From the NCBI GenBank assembly GCA_003232015.1, contig QIKU01000009.1, positions 1 to 9,072 of the forward strand: a stretch of DNA of 9,072 bases, read 5' to 3'. The position numbers and the translations under genes are program-made. Source of the DNA: Gammaproteobacteria bacterium (GTDB lineage Bacteria; Pseudomonadota; Gammaproteobacteria; UBA6429). Below, piece by piece: positions 6,716 to 9,072 of this stretch (positions are counted from its first letter, which is position 1; every line of letters begins with the position of its first letter). The notes beneath the pieces are model-generated. The model made no database searches. It was not told the origin of the DNA and saw only the letters and a program-made list of their open reading frames with translations.

Positions 6716-7603
6716 ATGTTTAGAATGAAAAATACAGCATTGGCTGCATCATTGAGCTTGTTGGTTGCCGCAACCTTATGGGGGGTATTCTGGTATCCAT
6801 TACGTTGGCTTGACTCTCAAGGGGTTGACGGCCTTTGGGCAACGCTGCTTATTTATATAGGTACTTGTGTTTATTTTATTCCTTATTTTAAACAAAGCTT
6901 TAGTGAGATTCGAACCCGGCCGCTATTAATGTGTGCACTGGCTGTTTTTGCCGGTTGGACAAATATTGCTTTTTTTCTGGCAATAATTGATGGTGAAGTC
7001 GTACGTGTGCTGCTGCTTTTTTATATGTCACCTATTTGGGCTATTTTACTGGCACGTTTTATTCTTAAAGAGTATTTAGCGTGGCAAAATTTTGTAGCTC
7101 TGGTGGTGGCTTTGGCTGGAATGTTGATTATGTTATGGTCGGCCGACATGGATTACCCCTGGCCAACTAAACTTTCGGACTGGCTGGCACTTTCTTCCGG
7201 TATGGCCTTTGCTGTTACCAATGTGATTATGCGAATGGCACAAACCATTTCGCCTCGCACAAAAGCAATAGTTGGCTGGTATGGGGTATTGGTTGTTTCT
7301 CTGGTGTTAATTGCGGTATTGCAGGTGCCTTTAGGTAAAGTGGAACCGGCGACTTTATTTATTGCTTTTGCTATTGGTGCCATTATGGTTGTTGTTATGA
7401 CGTTGACGGTTGCTTTTGGCGTGTCGCATTTACCGGTGCAACAGTCAGCTGTTATTTTGTTATTTGAAGTGGCGGTGGGTGCCATATCAGCTTATTTAAT
7501 TATTGGGGAAACGATGGCGGCAAGAGAATGGCTGGGGGGTGGTTTGATTTTAGCAGCGGGTTTATATGTGTCGCTTGATAAAGGAAAAAGAGCCGATGAT
7601 TAA
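6716..7603 (+). CDS. DMT superfamily (EamA) transporter
   Basis: This 295-residue inner-membrane protein has about ten hydrophobic segments arranged as two EamA repeats (about residues 9-140 and 155-287). Signatures are the GEVVRVLLLFYMSPIWAILL stretch with LKE (93-119) ending the first half and the matching LPVQQSAVILLFEVAVGAIS stretch with IIGE (239-265) in the second half. Proteins of this family export metabolites or amino acids or import small solutes; the substrate cannot be told here. The ATG at 6716 is used because it gives the longest hydrophilic N-terminus, but the ATG at 6725 is just as possible; neither has a clear ribosome binding site. The VOC gene overlaps its end by 8 bases, so the two are co-transcribed. 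Confidence 0.88.
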   Translation: MFRMKNTALAASLSLLVAATLWGVFWYPLRWLDSQGVDGLWATLLIYIGTCVYFIPYFKQSFSEIRTRPLLMCALAVFAGWTNIAFFLAIIDGEVVRVLLLFYMSPIWAILLARFILKEYLAWQNFVALVVALAGMLIMLWSADMDYPWPTKLSDWLALSSGMAFAVTNVIMRMAQTISPRTKAIVGWYGVLVVSLVLIAVLQVPLGKVEPATLFIAFAIGAIMVVVMTLTVAFGVSHLPVQQSAVILLFEVAVGAISAYLIIGETMAAREWLGGGLILAAGLYVSLDKGKRADD

Positions 7604-7988
7604 GGTCACGCGCTTATTGCATTGCACCATTTTGGTGAGTGATTTGTCTCAAGCTATTGAATTTTATGAAGGACTACTTGGATTGTTAGCAGATGAGTCA
7701 CGCCCTGATCTGGAGCATCCCGGCAGGTGGTATAGTCTGGGTGCGCAGCAGCTCCATCTAATGGAATTAGCCGATCATGAAAAATTAAAAGCGATTCAAA
7801 TAGATAGGCCGGCACATGCCGGTTGTGACCGACATATTGCCGTTGAGGTGGATTCGGTGGAAAAGTTAGCTAAACTTTTAGAGTGTTCCGGTATTCACTT
7901 TACAATGAGTCGTTCAGGACGGCAGGCACTGTTTTGTCGTGATCCGGATGGTAATGGCCTTGAGTTTATTCAAGCAAGCGAGTTTTAA
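7596..7988 (+). CDS. VOC-family (glyoxalase/bleomycin-resistance fold) protein
   Basis: The protein (130 residues from this start) has the paired beta-alpha-beta-beta-beta units of the vicinal oxygen chelate fold. It begins with LLHCTILVSDLSQAIEFYEG and LLGL, has LHLMEL in the middle, RHIAVEV opening the second half and DPDGNGLEFIQ at the end. The four positions that bind metal in this family are filled: H9, H54 (or E57), H80 and E123. This supports a metal-dependent lyase, dioxygenase or similar enzyme, with no substrate implied. The ATG at 7596 is preferred over one at 7566: it starts just before the conserved first strand and has AAGGA 10 bases upstream, and it overlaps the transporter stop as ATGATTAA. 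The role may be linked to that transporter, but this is inferred from the overlap alone. Confidence 0.87.
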   Translation: MIKVTRLLHCTILVSDLSQAIEFYEGLLGLLADESRPDLEHPGRWYSLGAQQLHLMELADHEKLKAIQIDRPAHAGCDRHIAVEVDSVEKLAKLLECSGIHFTMSRSGRQALFCRDPDGNGLEFIQASEF

Positions 7989-8028
7989 TAACTCAGCTTG
8001 CCAACCTTTAAAATATAAGTTGGATTTT

Positions 8029-8877
8029 ATGAGCGAGTCGGCAGTTAAAGAGCCAGGTAAGTCAGTATCACTACAAGCATTAAAACTTCCCACTGTTTCA
8101 CAGCAGGGAATGAAAGCATTAGAGCTTATTAATGCAAAAGATTTAAAATTTAAAGAGCTTGAATCAATTTTATCTTCCGATCCCATGTTGATGGGAATTT
8201 TAATTAAATATGCGAATTCTCCGATCTATCGTCGGCATATTGAAACAACCAATGTTCGTCAGGCAATGAACTTGCTAGGAGTGGATATTGTTAAATCCGC
8301 TATATTAATTTGTACAATGCGTTCGTATTGTGAGCCAGGTAATCCTGCGAAAGAAATGCTTTGGGAAAAATCAAAGCGCCTGTCTCTTATGGCAAAGCTG
8401 CTGGCGCGAAATATTTCCCGTAAGCTTGCCGATGAGGTTGAACTAACGGCAATGATGTCTGAAATTGGTGGCTTTGTTTTAAGTACCAATTTTGCTGATG
8501 AATATGAAACTGTTGTTGCACAGGCAAAGGAAAAACGGATAGCGATTGAAGATGAGGAATTTTATTATTTTGGTCTGAATCGTGCAGATGTCACGGCATT
8601 AACGCTGGAAAAGCTGCGCTTGCCGCAAGCCACGCTGGAGGTTCTGGACGGTTATTATAAAAGAAAGATTCCAACTGAAGTCAAAACAGAAGCAGACAAG
8701 CAACTGGTTATTCTTAAGCTGGCATCGGTTTTAATCGCTTATGAATCCAAAAGGGAGCTGATTAAAAAAGATTCTCTTTGTTTGTCTCTGTTTAAAGCTA
8801 TAGGGTTGGAGGATGTAAATATTGATCGGCTGCTGGATGCGTATGCTGACGAAGTTGTGGATGGGGTTTCATTTTAA
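8029..8877 (+). CDS. HDOD-domain signalling protein
   Basis: From the ATG at 8029 the protein has 282 residues. Residues 15 to about 205 fit an HDOD domain: ALKLPTVSQQGMKALELI, then FKELESILSSDPMLMGILIK followed by YANSPIYRRH, then VRQAMNLLGVDIVKSAILI. At the position of the usual HD pair it has MMSEIGGFVL, as expected for HDOD proteins, which lack phosphohydrolase residues and work as signalling or scaffold modules. There is no attached GGDEF, EAL or receiver domain. The frame is open back to an ATG at 7939, but that start would overlap the VOC gene by 50 bases and add a leader unlike the family; the 8029 start leaves a 40-base gap. Its stop overlaps the convergent glnD stop. Confidence 0.85.
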   Translation: MSESAVKEPGKSVSLQALKLPTVSQQGMKALELINAKDLKFKELESILSSDPMLMGILIKYANSPIYRRHIETTNVRQAMNLLGVDIVKSAILICTMRSYCEPGNPAKEMLWEKSKRLSLMAKLLARNISRKLADEVELTAMMSEIGGFVLSTNFADEYETVVAQAKEKRIAIEDEEFYYFGLNRADVTALTLEKLRLPQATLEVLDGYYKRKIPTEVKTEADKQLVILKLASVLIAYESKRELIKKDSLCLSLFKAIGLEDVNIDRLLDAYADEVVDGVSF

Positions 8878-9072
8878 AGTTTCGGGTCAAGCTGGCTGCA
8901 TATGTTGTCAGCCAGTTTCTGTTGTTCAGTCTCAGAAAGTTTCTTGTCATGCGCATTTGTAATATTAAAGATATCTTCTATGCGCTCACCATACGTAGCA
9001 ATTTTGGCTGAAATTATATTTATTTTAAATTCATCAAGAATCATTGCCAGCCGTGACAGTATGCCAGTCTGG
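8874..9072 (-). CDS. glnD: Bifunctional uridylyltransferase/uridylyl-removing enzyme GlnD, C-terminal end (partial)
   Basis: The minus strand is open from the window edge to a TAA at 8876-8874, giving the last 65 residues of a longer protein. The sequence QTGILSRLAMILDEFKINII followed by SAKIATYGERIEDIFNITNA is the final ACT domain of GlnD, with the hallmark AKIATxGERxEDxFxIT. GlnD adds UMP to PII (GlnB) when nitrogen is short and removes it when glutamine is plentiful; the C-terminal ACT domains sense glutamine. The nucleotidyltransferase, HD and first ACT domains lie beyond the window. glnD beside dapC is a common gammaproteobacterial order, but here a three-gene plus-strand cassette lies between them. 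Confidence 0.93.
   Translation of the reverse strand, partial: QTGILSRLAMILDEFKINIISAKIATYGERIEDIFNITNAHDKKLSETEQQKLADNICSQLDPKL

Noticed and set aside
7153..7485. Minus-strand frame of 110 codons opposite the EamA gene
   Set aside because: It is a shadow of the transporter gene, with threonine- and alanine-rich low-complexity content.
7939..8028. Longer N-terminus of the HDOD protein from the ATG at 7939
   Set aside because: It would overlap the VOC gene by 50 bases and the added residues follow no family pattern.
1..9072. CRISPR arrays, tRNA or rRNA genes, and complete insertion sequences
   Set aside because: No regularly spaced repeats, cloverleaf-like sequence, rRNA signature or paired terminal repeats were seen on either strand.

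Overview
The window looks like a piece of a gammaproteobacterial chromosome of moderate to low GC. The best evidence is the lysine/diaminopimelate block dapC, dapD, yffB-like and dapE on the minus strand, with the 3' end of glnD at the right edge. This glnD-dap neighbourhood, and yffB next to dapE, are typical of Gammaproteobacteria. Nothing allows a confident genus call.

Left part (1 to about 1160): an accessory-looking, visibly AT-richer region. It holds the 3' part of a plus-strand gene whose start lies outside the window. The readable protein (283 residues) has two copies of an SQ-x-G-xx-RHK...AYxxGFxxG repeat, the first with a CxxC, followed by a HEPN-like helical domain with an RNxxxH motif. 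Downstream is a decayed start of a REP-associated tyrosine transposase (RAYT) gene. The HEPN-like gene is the best candidate in the window for something poorly described, possibly a defence or toxin protein.

Middle left (1163 to 2941): a minus-strand SulP-family anion transporter that ends without a STAS domain. It is followed by a gene-free, AT-rich stretch of about 435 bases with a GTACT-N5-AGTAC palindrome and paired direct repeats upstream of the transporter. These look like a regulated promoter.

Middle (2942 to 6630): on the minus strand, transcribed from high to low coordinates, dapC, dapD, yffB-like and dapE. Together DapD, DapC and DapE carry out three successive steps of the succinylase route from tetrahydrodipicolinate to LL-diaminopimelate. 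A good promoter-like sequence precedes dapD, and a strong REP-like hairpin lies between the yffB-like gene and dapE.

Right part (6716 to 8877): a plus-strand cassette of an EamA/DMT transporter, a VOC (glyoxalase-fold) protein and an HDOD-domain protein, placed between dapC and glnD. The first two overlap by 8 bases. The HDOD gene and glnD converge, and their stop codons overlap in one TTAA. The window ends inside the C-terminal ACT domain of GlnD.
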